Positions 1 to 32,812 are shown, counted from the stretch's first letter. The stretch is 64,000 nt of DNA from Tetracentron sinense (GCA_015143295.1 CM026574.1:16308938-16372937); one strand, 5' to 3'. Notes: a model not told the origin generated them from the letters alone. A program made the numbers and translations.

Positions 1-89
1 TTTGATACTATATAGTAAGATGGAGAAGTGCTCAGATCATATTATGTTTCGTATACAACTTTCCTTTTATTTATTTTTATTTCTTGTAG

Positions 90-21121
<21,032 letters not shown>

Positions 21122-23799
21122 GTTTAGTGTATTTATAATTTGTTGCTTGGATCATGAGAAGCATTTTACTCAATTTTCTCCTTCACATAGAATACTCATA
21201 TTTTATTTTATTATTTCATGATCTAGTTTTATGTTTATTATGACATAACCATTGCCTATGTTTCCCTGTGTCATCCGTTTTAGCAGCACATGGCACTCCT
21301 TTGAGCCTAGAAAGAAAACTCAATGTGTGAGTCCCTCTTTTAATTGTAGCAAACAATCAAACCCAATTGGAGAAGTTTAGGCCGTCCAATTGAATGTCAG
21401 AACTTCTCCAATTGGGATGATTTGGTACTGCGGGGATCCGAACCTTAAATTTATTTTTTTTGTGGGCCCAAAGAAGTGCTACGTGATGCATATGTATGGT
21501 TGCCTATACATCACATATACTACCAGGAGCCTGTGGGGGCACGTTCTCCCACTCGACATTTGAAAACTATATTATTTATTTATTATTTTTCTAGGTATAG
21601 CCATGGGAATGAGGCAGGTGCCCCACTTCTTTTTTTTTTTAAATTGAGTTGGGATATATTCAATTGGGATTGAACTCTCCCCAAGTTCAATGGCACCCAC
21701 ACGTCAACACGTGTCCCTTTTAACGTCATTAACTATGGTTAAGATTTACTAACCCTTAGGGTTCAACAATCTAACCTTTGTTTTTAGTGGAAAAAATTAA
21801 CCCCAAAGATTAAATGTTCTTAACCAAAGTTAAAAGGGGGCTGAGTGCGCTTGAACTATTCGAGTTCAATCTCGATCAGACAAGATCTGAACTCATATTT
21901 TTAATACTAATTTGTTTAAGTATTTAATTGCACATAATCATGGGACAAGGCAGCAGTGATCCCATTAAAAAAACATTACACTATTTTATATAATATGGCA
22001 TAGCTTAAGGGTAAGGGGTAACTTTCTTTTCAAATTTTGAAAACAAATTATATTTTTTATATCATTTCAATTGATTATTTATCTGGTCATAGCTATTAGA
22101 CAAGGGGACAATTGTCTCCTAAATGAGGAGAAACAATACTAATCTTTACTATTATAATGGGAGGGGCAGGCGTAGCCTGAATTTTCTGTAATTCCTAAAC
22201 TACCCATATATAAAACAAAACTTTAATTTAATGTTTTACTTTAATTTCCAAACTATCCTCATCTATCTATTTAAAGAATAGAATCACAGTCAATTGTGAT
22301 TGAACTCGGGGAGAGTTCAATTGCACCCGGGGGTAAACATGTGTCCCTTTTAACTCCTATTATTAACTGTGGTTAACTCTTTCCCCTCGCTCTCACGTGC
22401 ATCCACATGCCTCCTGCTAGTAAGACTAATAGGATATGTACAAAATATATGGATCAAACAGCCGAAGAACTTAGTCAATTTTTTTTTCTCATGCCTCGAG
22501 GCCTGAACCCCATACCCATACACAGAATATTTTGTACCCGCCAAATCTATTGCAACAAATTCCATTAACAATTACTATTATTTTCAATTAACCATGGGTT
22601 ATTCCCCCCTCCCATAACACAGGCTAGAAAATCTTGGCTTAGCCCCTCTATACTACCCTGCCTCTAAATGTATATAGATATAGATATAATTTTTTAGATC
22701 CCCGCAGTTCTTGCAACTAGGTTTTTCCGTATCATACCAAGGGAAACCACCTCATGGGATCAAAGTTCACCTCAGATTAAGAAAATAATCAAATGTTCAA
22801 ACTACATGTTTTTACCCACATGGTTGTATTAGTGTGATGGGTTCTGGAGCCCATTGTTTGATGGCGAATCATAGACAGATTTTCAGTCACACTAAGTAAA
22901 TAGAGCGAGAGCACAGGAGTGTCAAATTTTAATTTAGGATAGGGACAAAGTGCCTCCGAAGCGCTGGTATATATACGTATAATGTTCTTGAAAATTACTT
23001 GTAGATGCAAATTTATCTTTTTTACTTTCTCAACTATAAGAAAGTCATTCATCATTCAAATTTTTAGTCACAACAAATAAGATGATTATTGATATATTAA
23101 ATGTATCTTTCTAAATTTAATTACAAGATCACCAATGATTAACAAATTTTAGAAAAATGAAAAATATACCCCACTTAACATGAAAAGTTTGGATAAAAAT
23201 GAAACTTTATACAAAAATCTCTCTCTAGGTGAGCGCGAGGTTTACAAAAGTTGAAATCGAGCTCCCGATGTGAGCAAGGTTTGAGAGCAGGAGCAAGTAG
23301 CAGGTTAGGAGGTTTGGGTTACTTGCACTCTCCCTTTTGGGAGGAGAGTGCATAAGAAGGAAGGCAAGTGTTGCTAGCACTCCCTACCATAGACCATTTG
23401 GTAAAAGCATTCAAACTTAAGGGTAGTGAAACCATTTTATTTTTACATTACCAATAAAAATAAAATAATAACTCTCAAATCTTGATAGCTTCAATGTACT
23501 TAAAGAGGAACAGGGGGTTTGTTCTTTACTTTCACATATTACCATTTAGAATGTAGCCAAACCCCAAGAGATGGGATAACACCTCTCAAAACTTTTTATG
23601 AGGAACAGGTATCAGCTAATAGTCACTTGAAAATTTTGGTGAGTAGATGGGCTTCCAATAGTACAAATGTCTCCACTGTTATATTTGGAATTCCATAATT
23701 AATTTTTGTTGATATTTAATGTAGCACATAAATCTAATATTCTCCAACGGATTCCAGCAAGAGAGAGAGAGCACAACATGACAACCTCAAGGGTGTAAC

Positions 23800-24040
23800 G
23801 GGACTCCAACTGTGGTTAAGGTTCACCGACCCTTACGGTTCACCTACTTATCCGTGATTTTTAGAAAAAAAAATTTAAATTTTTTAAAACTTTAGTTAAA
23901 ATTTACTAACTCCAAGGGTTAAAAAAAAAAATTCATATTCTTTCTAAAAACTAAGGATAAGTGGGTGAAGTATAGGGATGGGTGAATCATACTCATAGTT
24001 AAGGAGTGTTAAAAGGGACACATGGCGACCTCAGTGGCAT
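23800..24040. repeat. Foldback MITE-like repeat
   Basis: The left arm ('ttaaggttcaccgaccctta', 'cacctacttatccgtgattt') is the diverged reverse complement of the right arm ('aactaaggataagtgggtga', 'gggtgaatcatactcatagt'), so the unit folds on itself. The outer parts 'cgacctcagtggcataa' and 'caacctcaagggtgtaa' also pair in part. Relatives with the phrase 'ggttaagattcactaaccct' occur at 21640-21905, 22270-22620, 24680-25060, 41255-41620, 47030-47420 and 61190-61430. Confidence 0.6.
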
Positions 24041-24298
24041 AATCGGACTCTTCACTATCTTGGGAAAACAATCCGAAAGAAAAACGTCTTGCCAAGGTCA
24101 CGCCCCTCTCCTTTCTTTACTATAGCCAAAATGTCTCTAAAGCTTTTTGATTCTCAAAATGTCCCTACTTCATATTTTTATTACCAATGTGTCCCTCACG
24201 ATTTTTTTTATTGAAAATGTCCCTCAAGTGTATATACCTACAATATTCAAATTTTTTTCAAAATATCCTCACTAGGGTCCTCTTTCCGATCTCCTCCT

Positions 24299-24320
24299 CC
24301 CCCCCCCCCCCCCCCCCCCC
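24299..24320. repeat. Homopolymer run of 22 C
   Basis: A pure C run followed by (AT)n. It lies about 200 bp before the start of duplicated copy 1. A G22 run occurs at 27598-27619. Run lengths this long are error-prone in assemblies. Confidence 0.9.
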
Positions 24321-25791
24321 ATATATATATATTGCATGTGGGGAAGACTGCAACTGAGGCTAGTATTTCTGTATGAACAGTCAACTGGAGCAACCCATAA
24401 ATTAACTTGGGAATGGGTATTTATGAAAAAAGTAGTGTTAAAATAGCCTTCTTCGCATTCATAATTACCAAACTACCACTTCCCATGATAATTTTTGGAT
24501 TGATTGACTATTTAACCGGAGCAGAGCTGGGAGCTCCTTCCTGTTCATAGTTATTCTGTAATCTGTATTGATAAATCCGCATATTCATCATATAATATTG
24601 TCTTAAACAGAGAAATGTCATAATCAGTTATTCCAAGAAAAATAGGAAATACACTTAAAAAAGAAAAAGAAAAAGGCGCCTTTAATTTTTTTCTTTTTAT
24701 TTTTTCTAAAAACCAAGGCTAGATGCTTAACCATAATGGTTAGTGAATATTAACCAAAGTTAAAGGGGACACCCCTTTAATTTCCCTTGAACTATAGTTA
24801 ACAAGTTTTCACCCCTATAGTTAATTTTTTAATTAAAAAAAACTAAGGTTAGATGCTTTAACACTAAGTGTAGTGGATATTAACCAAGTTAAAGGTAATT
24901 AAAAGGGAACACCACTTTAACTGCCCTTGAATTATGGTTACTATGTTTTAACCCGTGTGGTTAATTTTTTTTCAAAAAACATGGTTAAATGCCTTAACTC
25001 TAAGGGTTAGTGGATCTTATCAAATTAAAAAAAGTTAAAAGGGAACATGTGTCACAAGGATATTATAGTCAACTAAATGTTATAAGGGTATTATAGTCGG
25101 TTTTTAAACTTTTTGAATGTAATTCTGCGGAAGTGGGAGAATGAGGGTCTTTGTCTAAACAGTTGAACCATTGTGAGTTTTTTTTTTTAAACCATTGTGA
25201 GTTAATTTGCAACTCTGTAATACATAACATTGTATTTGCAAACTAAGGATAAACCTAGCAGATATCTCTAAAATTATAGATCAACCAAAACTATTCCAGA
25301 GCATGGTCTCACACTATCAATGCCAGAAATAAATACAAGAGCAAGAGGTCACACAGGATACTATGAAAATGGCCATACAAAACACCCAATTCAAATACTT
25401 ATACTAAGTTCCACCTACATTGCTTGCTTTTGGGCGGCTACATGGCCTAATGGCCCTTCAAGAACACTCACCACTTAGACATTGTAGGCCTTAGCGTAGT
25501 AAGGGACTGATGAGTGCACAACATTGCTAAATTCAACATTATTTTTGCTTGTTCCTCCGTCTCATATCTGAGTCTCATCAACCAAATCCAGACATGAAAT
25601 CCAGACATGGTGTAACTTGGGTCGGCCCCTTGTGCCTTTCCGTGATATTACCAAAAAAAAAAACTTTAGCTCTTCAACAAGGCCTTCCTAGTTGATGAGC
25701 GTAAAAAATTACCTCCTTCTGGTAAATCGCTTATCCGATTGGCATCGCCTTGAATCACACATGAGATATACCCTAATATATACATAGAAGA

Positions 25792-27042
25792 GAGTTCGGG
25801 TGGGCGACAGCCCTCGCTGTTGCCCGTCTGGGGACAGGTCCAACAACAAAAGGCCATGTCATTTGTCATAGCCAGCTAAGAAGATTTAAACGGAGACGGT
25901 GAACATCCGTCTCTTTGAGTTGGGATTCTAATTAATATTAAAATATAATGCATTTAATGATCAGTTCTGGGGTTTGGTGAGACGTTTATCAAAGAGAGGA
26001 GAAAAGATAACCCATACTTTCTTCCAACCCATCATTTCTTATCCTACCTGTTGGAAACGAACATGGGCTGCGGTAACCAACAGGTCCGGTCACTCGCTCT
26101 TGCGCTTAGCGGGTTTCTTTACCTCCATTCGCAACACCTCTGGCCTCTCTTGAAACCTCCTTCATCATATTCGTTGTCGTCGCCGTCCTCTCCTCTCTCA
26201 CTATTTCGCCTCCCATGATTCTGTCAAAGGTCTTCTCTCCATTCATTATTACAAGATGAATCTCAACAAAAGTGACAGATGATTAAGCTTTAAAATTTCT
26301 CCTTTTTGTTTCTCTTAGTTTGCCTTAGGAATTTTTTCATTGTTTGTTGGATTTGAATTGGATTTTCTTTGTAAGGAATCTGTAACTTAACTATAATTTC
26401 TAAGAATGATGTAAATGGAACTCCAAAATAAATGAACCAAGGAACCAATCCTCATGATAGCAGATCTTGTGATCTCAAGAGGCACTGAACAATCCTATAC
26501 ATGCACTTGATATTATGTATTGATGATTTGTCCCTTATGGTTTTCTTTACCTTACATTTGTTGCTCATGAACAAGTGCATGCAACACCTTAGCAGCTACA
26601 AGCTCATGCGCACCTTCTTTGCAAGTCAATGGCATGATTTTGATTAGAGCAATAAATAAAAAAAATAAGGGCATGTGAAGAGAAGGCTCAGTTGGTTGCT
26701 CGATGAAGAGAAGACATTCGGTTGCAAGATGAAGAGATGAGAGAGTAAGAGAATAAGGGAGGTGAAAAAGGAAAAGACCGGTGGTCTTTTCTGTTAAACG
26801 TCTCCCAAAACCCCAAAACACACTAAATGCATAAAATATTTTAATATTTTAATATTAATTTATATTCCCACCCAAGTAGTAATGTTAATATTTTAATACT
26901 AATTTGATTTCACACCCAAGGGAACGGAAGTTCACCGTCTCCGTTTAAATCTTGTTAGGTGGCTATGACAAATGACATGGCGTTTTGTTATTAGAGCTGT
27001 CGCCAGACGGGCAACAACTTGGGCTGTCGCCCATCCGAATTC
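25792..27042. mobile_element. Non-autonomous Mutator-like element (MULE), 1251 bp
   Basis: Terminal inverted repeats of 118 bp (25792-25909 and 26925-27042), about 88% identical by eye, start GAGTTCGGGTGGGCGACAGC on the left and GAATTCGGATGGGCGACAGC on the right read inward. A perfect 9-bp target duplication CATAGAAGA flanks it (25783-25791 and 27043-27051). The other copy of the segmental duplication has the unoccupied site, CGTAGAAGA, near 44760. Long TIRs with a 9-bp duplication are typical of MULEs. No transposase is present. An internal block at about 26060-26230 is richer in C and could be captured host sequence (Pack-MULE), but I cannot name a source. Confidence 0.9.
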
Positions 27043-27597
27043 CATAGAAGAAATCATGAGCTAAACCGTGGAGAGAGCTACAAGAGCCCGTGAAGGTTAA
27101 CGAGTGATGATATCCCTTCTAGGCCCCTTTATTGAACAGAAGATGCAAGTTTAAGTATAATATTTTTCCATCATATGCAAATTAATATTTAATTTTCCTT
27201 TCCATATGCAGAAGGGCAAATTAATTTTCTTTCTACATAAATATCCCAATTTGATTTTCTTTCCAAATCCTCGTATTACACATTGATTATATTTCCAAAT
27301 ACGAATTGAACTCTTATTTTCTTTCCAATCAAAGATTGCACTTTAATTTTATTTCCAAATATATAAATTGTACTTTAATTTTTTTTTTCAATTAGAGTCG
27401 CAATAGCATCATGCATGAAAAATATTCTGTTTGCATGCATAAAAATATCATTGAAATACTGATGTGTTACACATGATGCTCCTTCCCATTAAGAGGAAAA
27501 TTCCTGAACGGGACAAAACAAGACAAAAAGAAAGATTCTGGATTTAGTTGAGTAGACAAAAATAATTTTTTGAGTTTATACTGAGAAAATCAACCGC

Positions 27598-27619
27598 GGG
27601 GGGGGGGGGGGGGGGGGGG
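27598..27619. repeat. Homopolymer run of 22 G
   Basis: A pure G run inside copy 1 of the duplication, in the part that copy 2 has lost. Length is uncertain for sequencing reasons. Confidence 0.9.
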
Positions 27620-27881
27620 CTTGTTAAAGCTGGTAGCCTGGTATTTATATATTTACTGTCGCATTCATCTCACATCTGGAGTCCATTCCATTTTTAAAAA
27701 ATAAAGTACATTATAGTAAATTTATTTTTTTTGGTTCGAAGTAGTAAATTTATTCAAACTAGTAAAAATGCATCTGTTTGCACGTCAAAAATTTATCTTT
27801 TAAAAAGTCTAAAAATTTAGTAATAAGTATTTATTGGTTTTAACAGGTGTTTTGCCTTTTAAGCAATTGGTATGTGATTGG

Positions 27882-28648
27882 TAGGGCTGTCAAAGGGTCG
27901 GGCCAGGGCAAGGCCTAGGTCATACTAGGCCCGACCCTCATTCACTGGGGGTGAGGCCTTAGCCCAGCCCTAGCCATCAAAGGGCCTGGACATGCTAGGG
28001 CCAAACCCTACCCTCAAGGGCCAAGGCTAGGGCTAGGGTCGGGCCAGGGCCGAAAGAACAAAAAAGAATTATCATGTTTTGGCAAAAAAATTTCCAACAT
28101 TGACCGTCAACCAAACATACAACCTTCTTATGTTATTCGGGCTTGATAAACACTTTGATTACAATGGAGATTAGGTTAACTTAAGTTTACTTTATAATTA
28201 CCATCACACCCCCTTGTTATCGTTAAATTGTTAGATTAGTATAGTTAGATTAAAAATAGTTTTAAAAAAACAATACAACTTATAATAAGATTCTAAAAAG
28301 ATACTATATTTATATTGCATATACACATGGTAACTTTTATTAAATTTTTTTTTTTTTTAAATGTTACCACACTACATTGGTAGTCGATTACACATACAAG
28401 TAAGTCTTAACAAGGTTATTATAAGTCTTAAACTATTATGTTGCATATGTATTATTTTATATATAATATTATATATTGTATAACATATAAAGTAGAGGGT
28501 TAGACCGGGCTGGGCTGAGTGCTTACTGAGCCTGGCCCTGATGTAAGAGGGCTTCTCAAAATTAGACCCGGATAGGCCCTAGGGCCTTAAGGTAAAAGAA
28601 GGCCGGATCGGGTCGGCCTCTCATCAAAAGGCCGGATTGACAGCCCTA
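27882..28648. mobile_element. Non-autonomous hAT-like element, 767 bp
   Basis: Terminal inverted repeats TAGGGCTGTCAA (left, 27882) and TTGACAGCCCTA (right end, 28648). It is flanked by TGATTGG at 27875-27881 and 28650-28656; as 8-mers these are GTGATTGG and ATGATTGG, one mismatch. An 8-bp duplication suits the hAT superfamily. The ends contain 'agggc' and 'ggccgga' subrepeats. No transposase ORF. Copy 2 of the segmental duplication keeps only the right end (about 45217-45295). Confidence 0.8.
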
Positions 28649-28960
28649 ATGATTGGTCATCGAATGTTTATACTAGTGCTTTTTACATAAAATAAAACAA
28701 TAGACTATAAACTTTAAGTAGTAATGCTAAATATATTGATTGAAACACAATTTCATCAATATAATGAATAATGAGCATGGCCCAATGATGCCTAATTCAC
28801 ACATCTCTTTAATTAGCTTTATCTTTTTTTTGGTAGTAAAGTTATCATTCAACACACTATACTCACACACAGCTTGACCTAAGGTAGCGGCCAAGGTGTC
28901 ATAAGAATAAGTCCAAGCAACCACTCCAAAAGGCATGACTTAAGGAAGGTTGATGGCCCC

Positions 28961-28999
28961 TTATACACCCCTGCAAAGTCCACTTCCCAACCGATGTGG
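28961..28999 (-). promoter_or_regulatory. snRNA-type upstream element (USE-like) plus TATA, minus strand
   Basis: The minus strand has CCACATCGG (28999-28991) and, 26 bp after CCACATCG, TATAAGG (from 28965). Plant snRNA promoters use RTCCCACATCG plus a TATA box, with the shorter spacing typical of Pol III genes. The match lacks one C. A decayed copy is in the duplicate near 45650-45675. No snRNA body was recognised downstream. Confidence 0.3.
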
Positions 29000-29537
29000 A
29001 ACTAAACTTGGGATACACCCTAACGCGCACGCGGTAAACATCAGCTTGATCTCATTCTTTTGCCAATGAGGATGCCAGTAACGCTGGACATGACATGTAA
29101 GCTCCCTTCAACGTTGTGGGCTTGCACAGGAGGTTAACAGGGTGATTCTATATTAGCTACGGAGCTTGTGGCCATACATCGTGGTCTAGAAGAGGCAGTG
29201 CACCGGGGTATCAGAAAGTCCATGTCGAATCCGACTCTAGTTAGGTTGTTCATTGCGTTTTGAAGAAGTGCCCTTGGCCTTAAAAAGAGACAACTATCCT
29301 TCCTTCTATCGAATTGGTAAGCTCTCGGGTTGAGCTCTTTGAGATCCGTTTTGTTCCCAGAGAGGTTAATCGAGCTCGGAGCTCCTTCCTGTTCATAGTT
29401 AATCTGTAATCTGTATTGATAAATGTAACGGATAAAATTCGTAAAATCAACTTAGCGTTGGCGTTCTTGTTGTTTTGTTCACGAAAGTGACACGTGGACA
29501 CGAGTTGGGGTCACGTGCTTAAAATAGAGGGATCACA

Positions 29538-29717
29538 CGTTGTCTGATGCACAACGTTCCCGTTGTGCGCATTACGACGTCTTTGTTCTCTTGTAGAACA
29601 ACGTTTCCGTTGTGGCTTGACAACGTGCTCGTTGTCTGAAGCACAACGTAACCGTTGTACTCTTGACAACGTTTTTGTCGTTACATGAACAACGAGCCCG
29701 TTGTCTCACCGACAACG
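29538..29717 (+). promoter_or_regulatory. 23-bp-period array of ACAACG-N4-CGTTGT dyads in U3
   Basis: Perfect 6+6 inverted repeats ACAACG-N4-CGTTGT start at 29551, 29598, 29620, 29643 and 29689. Imperfect or half sites are at 29538 (CGTTGT), 29574, 29666 and 29712. Start-to-start spacing is 22-24 bp, about two helical turns. The sites contain CCGTTG, which fits the plant MYB core CNGTTR. The array is present again in the 3' LTR at about 40354-40533. Tandem repeats in U3 act as enhancers in some plant retrotransposons; a similar role here is inference. Confidence 0.75.
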
Positions 29718-30065
29718 ATGTCCTGGCTGTATTTTAAGACATCTACACCGTAACCGAGCTCGAGTCAACAACGAGACCGACTCGTAGGAGGAAGTGATCA
29801 GGAGGCGATCCATAATTCTGACAGGCGTGCCGAAAACACTGTTGTGTGCCGAAAGCGCCGTTTTGTGCCGAAAGCACTGTCTTGGCATTAAATGCTGGTC
29901 ACTTCTGCGTACTGTCCGATCCCGTCCGATTGGACTCATGGGAGGCTCTCACGTGTGATGCAACCGGCGGCAGATATGTCTGATATATTTGGCAATGAGT
30001 GCAAAACACGTGGTATGAACACCTATGGTCATCCATGGTCATCGATGGCCATACCAACCTTAGCC

Positions 30066-30073
30066 TATAAATA
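30066..30073 (+). promoter_or_regulatory. TATA box of the 5' LTR
   Basis: TATAAATA, about 320 bp before gag. It would place the transcript start near 30100. The 3' LTR has the same box at 40872-40879. Confidence 0.75.
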
Positions 30074-30335
30074 CCCCGTGATTTTTAGTGCTTAAGAGTT
30101 GGTTGTTCACCATCCGTATTCGAGAGTATACGTGTTCAGTGCTTCCCAGAGCCTTGCGTAACTTTCAGTGCCTCTTTCAGTGTTTACTGTTCATCATCTT
30201 CTACCTCTACTGACTTTATCATCGGAGTACAGGTCAGGGTGTCACACCCTCCACTCCAACCTTCTACGGGTAAACCAGAGCGTGGGAGAAGCTGTAGCTG
30301 ACGCATGTCCTTTCCGGAGTTTTTCCCCCACAAAA

Positions 30336-30354
30336 TTGGCGCCGTCTGTGGGAA
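30336..30354 (+). other. Primer-binding site
   Basis: TTGGCGCCGTCTGTGGGAA, three bases after the LTR end at 30332. TGGCGCCGT matches the start of the tRNA-Asp-type primer site for nine bases; beyond that the match is weak, so the primer tRNA is uncertain. Confidence 0.75.
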
Positions 30355-30388
30355 ATAATAAACGAACCCCCCTTTGCTCTTTGTGGTC

Positions 30389-32812
30389 ATGGCTGATCAG
30401 TCATCAGTGTTCGGGCGTGAGGATCAAACCCCTCAGGCCACTCCTTTTGTACCTTCTGTCGTGCACATCCCTGGGGTCAGTCCTACGTCTGGGCACCCAG
30501 AGAGGACCGTGCCTCCTCCTGTCGAGCTTTCTATTTCTGATCGCATTTTGGCGATGTTGCAAACGCAGCAGTCTGCTCTGGATCAGATCACCAGGTAGCA
30601 GCAGTTGATGCAGGCGAGGCTGGAGGCGTTCGAGCATAGCAGGCTCGAGGTGGATGAGGTGCCACTGCAGAGGTCTTCCATGAGACGTCAGTTTGACTTC
30701 TCTTCTTCTCCTTCTGCACCGGAGAACCGTGAAACCAGGTTTGTGCTTCTTCCTACTGAAGGGGATGTAAGGCAGCCTCAGGTTCGGGCAGAGCAGAGTA
30801 TTCCTTCAGATCGTGTAGATTTGCGAGAAGGGGCATGGCGAGAAGACTTGAGAGGGGGTACCGGAGGTGCAGACGCCCAGAAGACTTGGGTGACTGCCAA
30901 GGAGGTGGAAGCTTTGATCGGTGCTCGTGTTAAGAGCATGAAGGGAGAGATTCCTGACCACTTTGCTCAGTCAGCAAAGGACAACGTTGAGAACTCTCCT
31001 TTCACGGACGCCATCAATCAGTCATATACTTCTTCGAAGTTTATAACTCCGATCTTCCCCATGTACACTGGAAGGACGGATCCAGAGGAGCATTTGTTTG
31101 ATTTCAAACATGCGATGGCTGTTCGCAATCCAGATGATGACCTGTATTGCAAAGCTTTCCCCAACAGCCTGTCTGGGGCAGCGTCGAAGTGGTTTCGGAA
31201 CTTGCCTCCTGGTTCCATCAGTAATTTCTCAGAGCTCAGGTCAGCTTTTATTGATCGTTTCATTATCAATAAAAAGAAGAAAGCAGGTGCAGATACTCTC
31301 TTCTCTTTGAGGATGAAGCCGGCCGAATCCTTGACGGACTTCATTTCGCGTTTCACCGATGAAGTCCACAACATCGATAAGGTCGACGAAGCGAGCTGTA
31401 TCGCTGCTTTCAAGAATGCTATCCCTAGGCATTCCGAGCTCTATAAGTCCTTGGCTCTTGACTATCCTGTCAAGATGGACGAGTTGATGGTTCGTGCCAC
31501 CAAGTACGGGAGGTATGAGGAGGACGTATCCGTTGTGCCGGTGCCGAAGCCCAGGACGAGAGCGGTGGATGTCGTAGAGAGGACACACCGATCTTCGAAG
31601 AGGAAGGAGAAGAAGCAGAGGTACGAGTCTTCATCATCTGAGGACTCGCCACCAAGGAAGCAGAAAGAGAGAGTAGTCTATGTGACTCAGCGGGATCAGC
31701 CGGTTCGGCGTCCGTTTGAAGGAAACTTTAATCAGCAACAGAGTAGGACGGAGAGACGTCCTAATGATCAACAGCAGGCGAGGCAGCAGTATCAGCCACG
31801 CCAGGTGCAGCCTCAAGTACAGCATGAGAGAGGCGTGCAGCCTAGTGAGCGGCGATCTTTTGCAGATCGAACACCGCGTATCAATTTCACAGTTAGCCCG
31901 GCGACCATCATGAGATCAATGGAGGATCAGGCGTACTTCGAGTGGCCGGCTAGGGCTGTGCAGGATGTTACATCGGGACCACGGGTGCATGAGTATTGTC
32001 ATTATCACAAGTGTCGTGGTCATCTCACCAACCGATGTCGTATTCTGAGGGAGTACTTGGAGAGACTGGTTCAGGAAGGGTACTTGGGAGAGTATCTTGC
32101 TTCTGGCAACGGCGGCATGGAGCATGCCAGGGAGCCGGTATCCCAGGCTCGTGGAGGAGAACCTGCCAGTAATCCAAGTACCAGTGGAGGAGCTTCCTTG
32201 GGCACGATCAACGTCATTTGCCGCGTGCAAGCGCCGGAAGCAGATGTGGAGAGGAACTTCAGGGCGAAGTCCAGGAAGCTGTCTCACGATGCTGCAGTGT
32301 GTCAGGTGCAGGTGCCTACCAGAAGCGTTGAGCAGGCAATTACATTCACCGATCGTGATCTGGCAGCAGTGATCCGACCTCACTATGATGCTCTTGTTCT
32401 CACCATGAGAATAGGAGATTTCAACATCAAGAGAGTGCTCGTGGATTCCGGGAGTGGAGCAGACATCTTGTATCTTCATGCTTTCACCCAGATGAAGCTG
32501 GATCCTTCCGTTCTCATCCCTGCTCAGACTCCACTGTTCAGATTTGATGGCAGCTCGATGAAGCCTGTAGGCGACGTTGTCTTACCCGTTGTGGCTGGAC
32601 CCGTTGTCCTTCAGACCAGGTTCTCCGTTCTGGATGCGCCATCGCCGTACAATGCCATCTTGGGTCGTTGGTGGACCCATGAGATGAAGGCTGTTCCGTC
32701 CTCGTACTACCAGGTGTTGAAATATCCAACGCAGGACGGGCCTCAGGAGATCAAGGGTGATCAGTTGGCATCGCAGAAGTGCGATTTTCCTGCTTCCGTT
32801 GTGCCTTCATAG
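30389..32812 (+). pseudogene. Gag-protease of the Tat Gypsy element, one in-frame stop
   Basis: The frame starts at ATG 30389 and runs to TAG 32810-32812, with a TAG at 30596-30598 after 69 codons. Domains: a capsid-type retrotransposon gag domain (about 31050-31420; conserved FPMYTGRTDPEEHL, AASKWFRNLP, SLTDFISRF), a basic linker rich in Q and R, a modified zinc knuckle CHYHKCRGHLTNRC (about 31995-32040), and an aspartic protease with VLVDSGSGADILY (about 32436-32475) and a later LGRWW. Gag packages the RNA and protease matures the polyprotein. The first TAG is followed by CAGCAG and looks like a simple nonsense change. The terminal TAG is in the same frame as the RT frame that follows. Confidence 0.9.

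Larger units (their letters stand above)
21122..24524. other. Intergenic region downstream of SEC6, foldback repeats
   Basis: The first 100 bp or so are probably SEC6 3' UTR; no canonical AATAAA is obvious. The rest holds AT-rich foldback repeats (about 21640-21905, 22270-22620, 23800-24040), the dyad motif TTGAACTC...GAGTTCAA at 21668 and 22300, a GAGCG-type repeat near 22900-22985 that recurs at about 54063-54180, and a C22 run at 24299-24320. I see no supported gene. Confidence 0.6.
24525..29371. repeat. Tandem segmental duplication, copy 1
   Basis: Colinear with copy 2 (about 29372-46101). Paired landmarks: 'gagctccttcctgttcatag' at 24531 and 29379; 'aggaaatacacttaaaaaag' at about 24646 and 41199; 'caacaaggccttcctagttg' at about 25675 and 44648; 'atcgaatgtttatactagtg' at about 28659 and 45305; 'gtggccatacatcgtggtct' at about 29169 and 45897. 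The copies look roughly 5-10% diverged by eye, with indels. Copy 1 alone has the MULE at 25792; it keeps the full hAT-like element at 27882. No host gene was recognised in the unit. Confidence 0.85.
29424..30332 (+). repeat. 5' LTR of the Tat Gypsy element
   Basis: 909 bp, TG...CA ends. Against the 3' LTR I count nine substitutions and two 10-bp indels (this LTR lacks 10 bp after 'agcgttgg' and has 10 extra bp near 29920). U3 carries the ACAACG/CGTTGT dyad array; a TATA box is at 30066-30073. Confidence 0.95.

Noticed and set aside
29706..30390. Frames of 60-146 codons inside the 5' LTR and repeated in the 3' LTR
   Set aside because: They lie in U3/R/U5, have no domains and differ between LTRs; chance frames.
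30596..30598. First TAG in gag as a programmed leaky stop
   Set aside because: The context TAG CAG CAG does not fit CARYYA and it lies only 69 codons into gag; a plain nonsense change is simpler.
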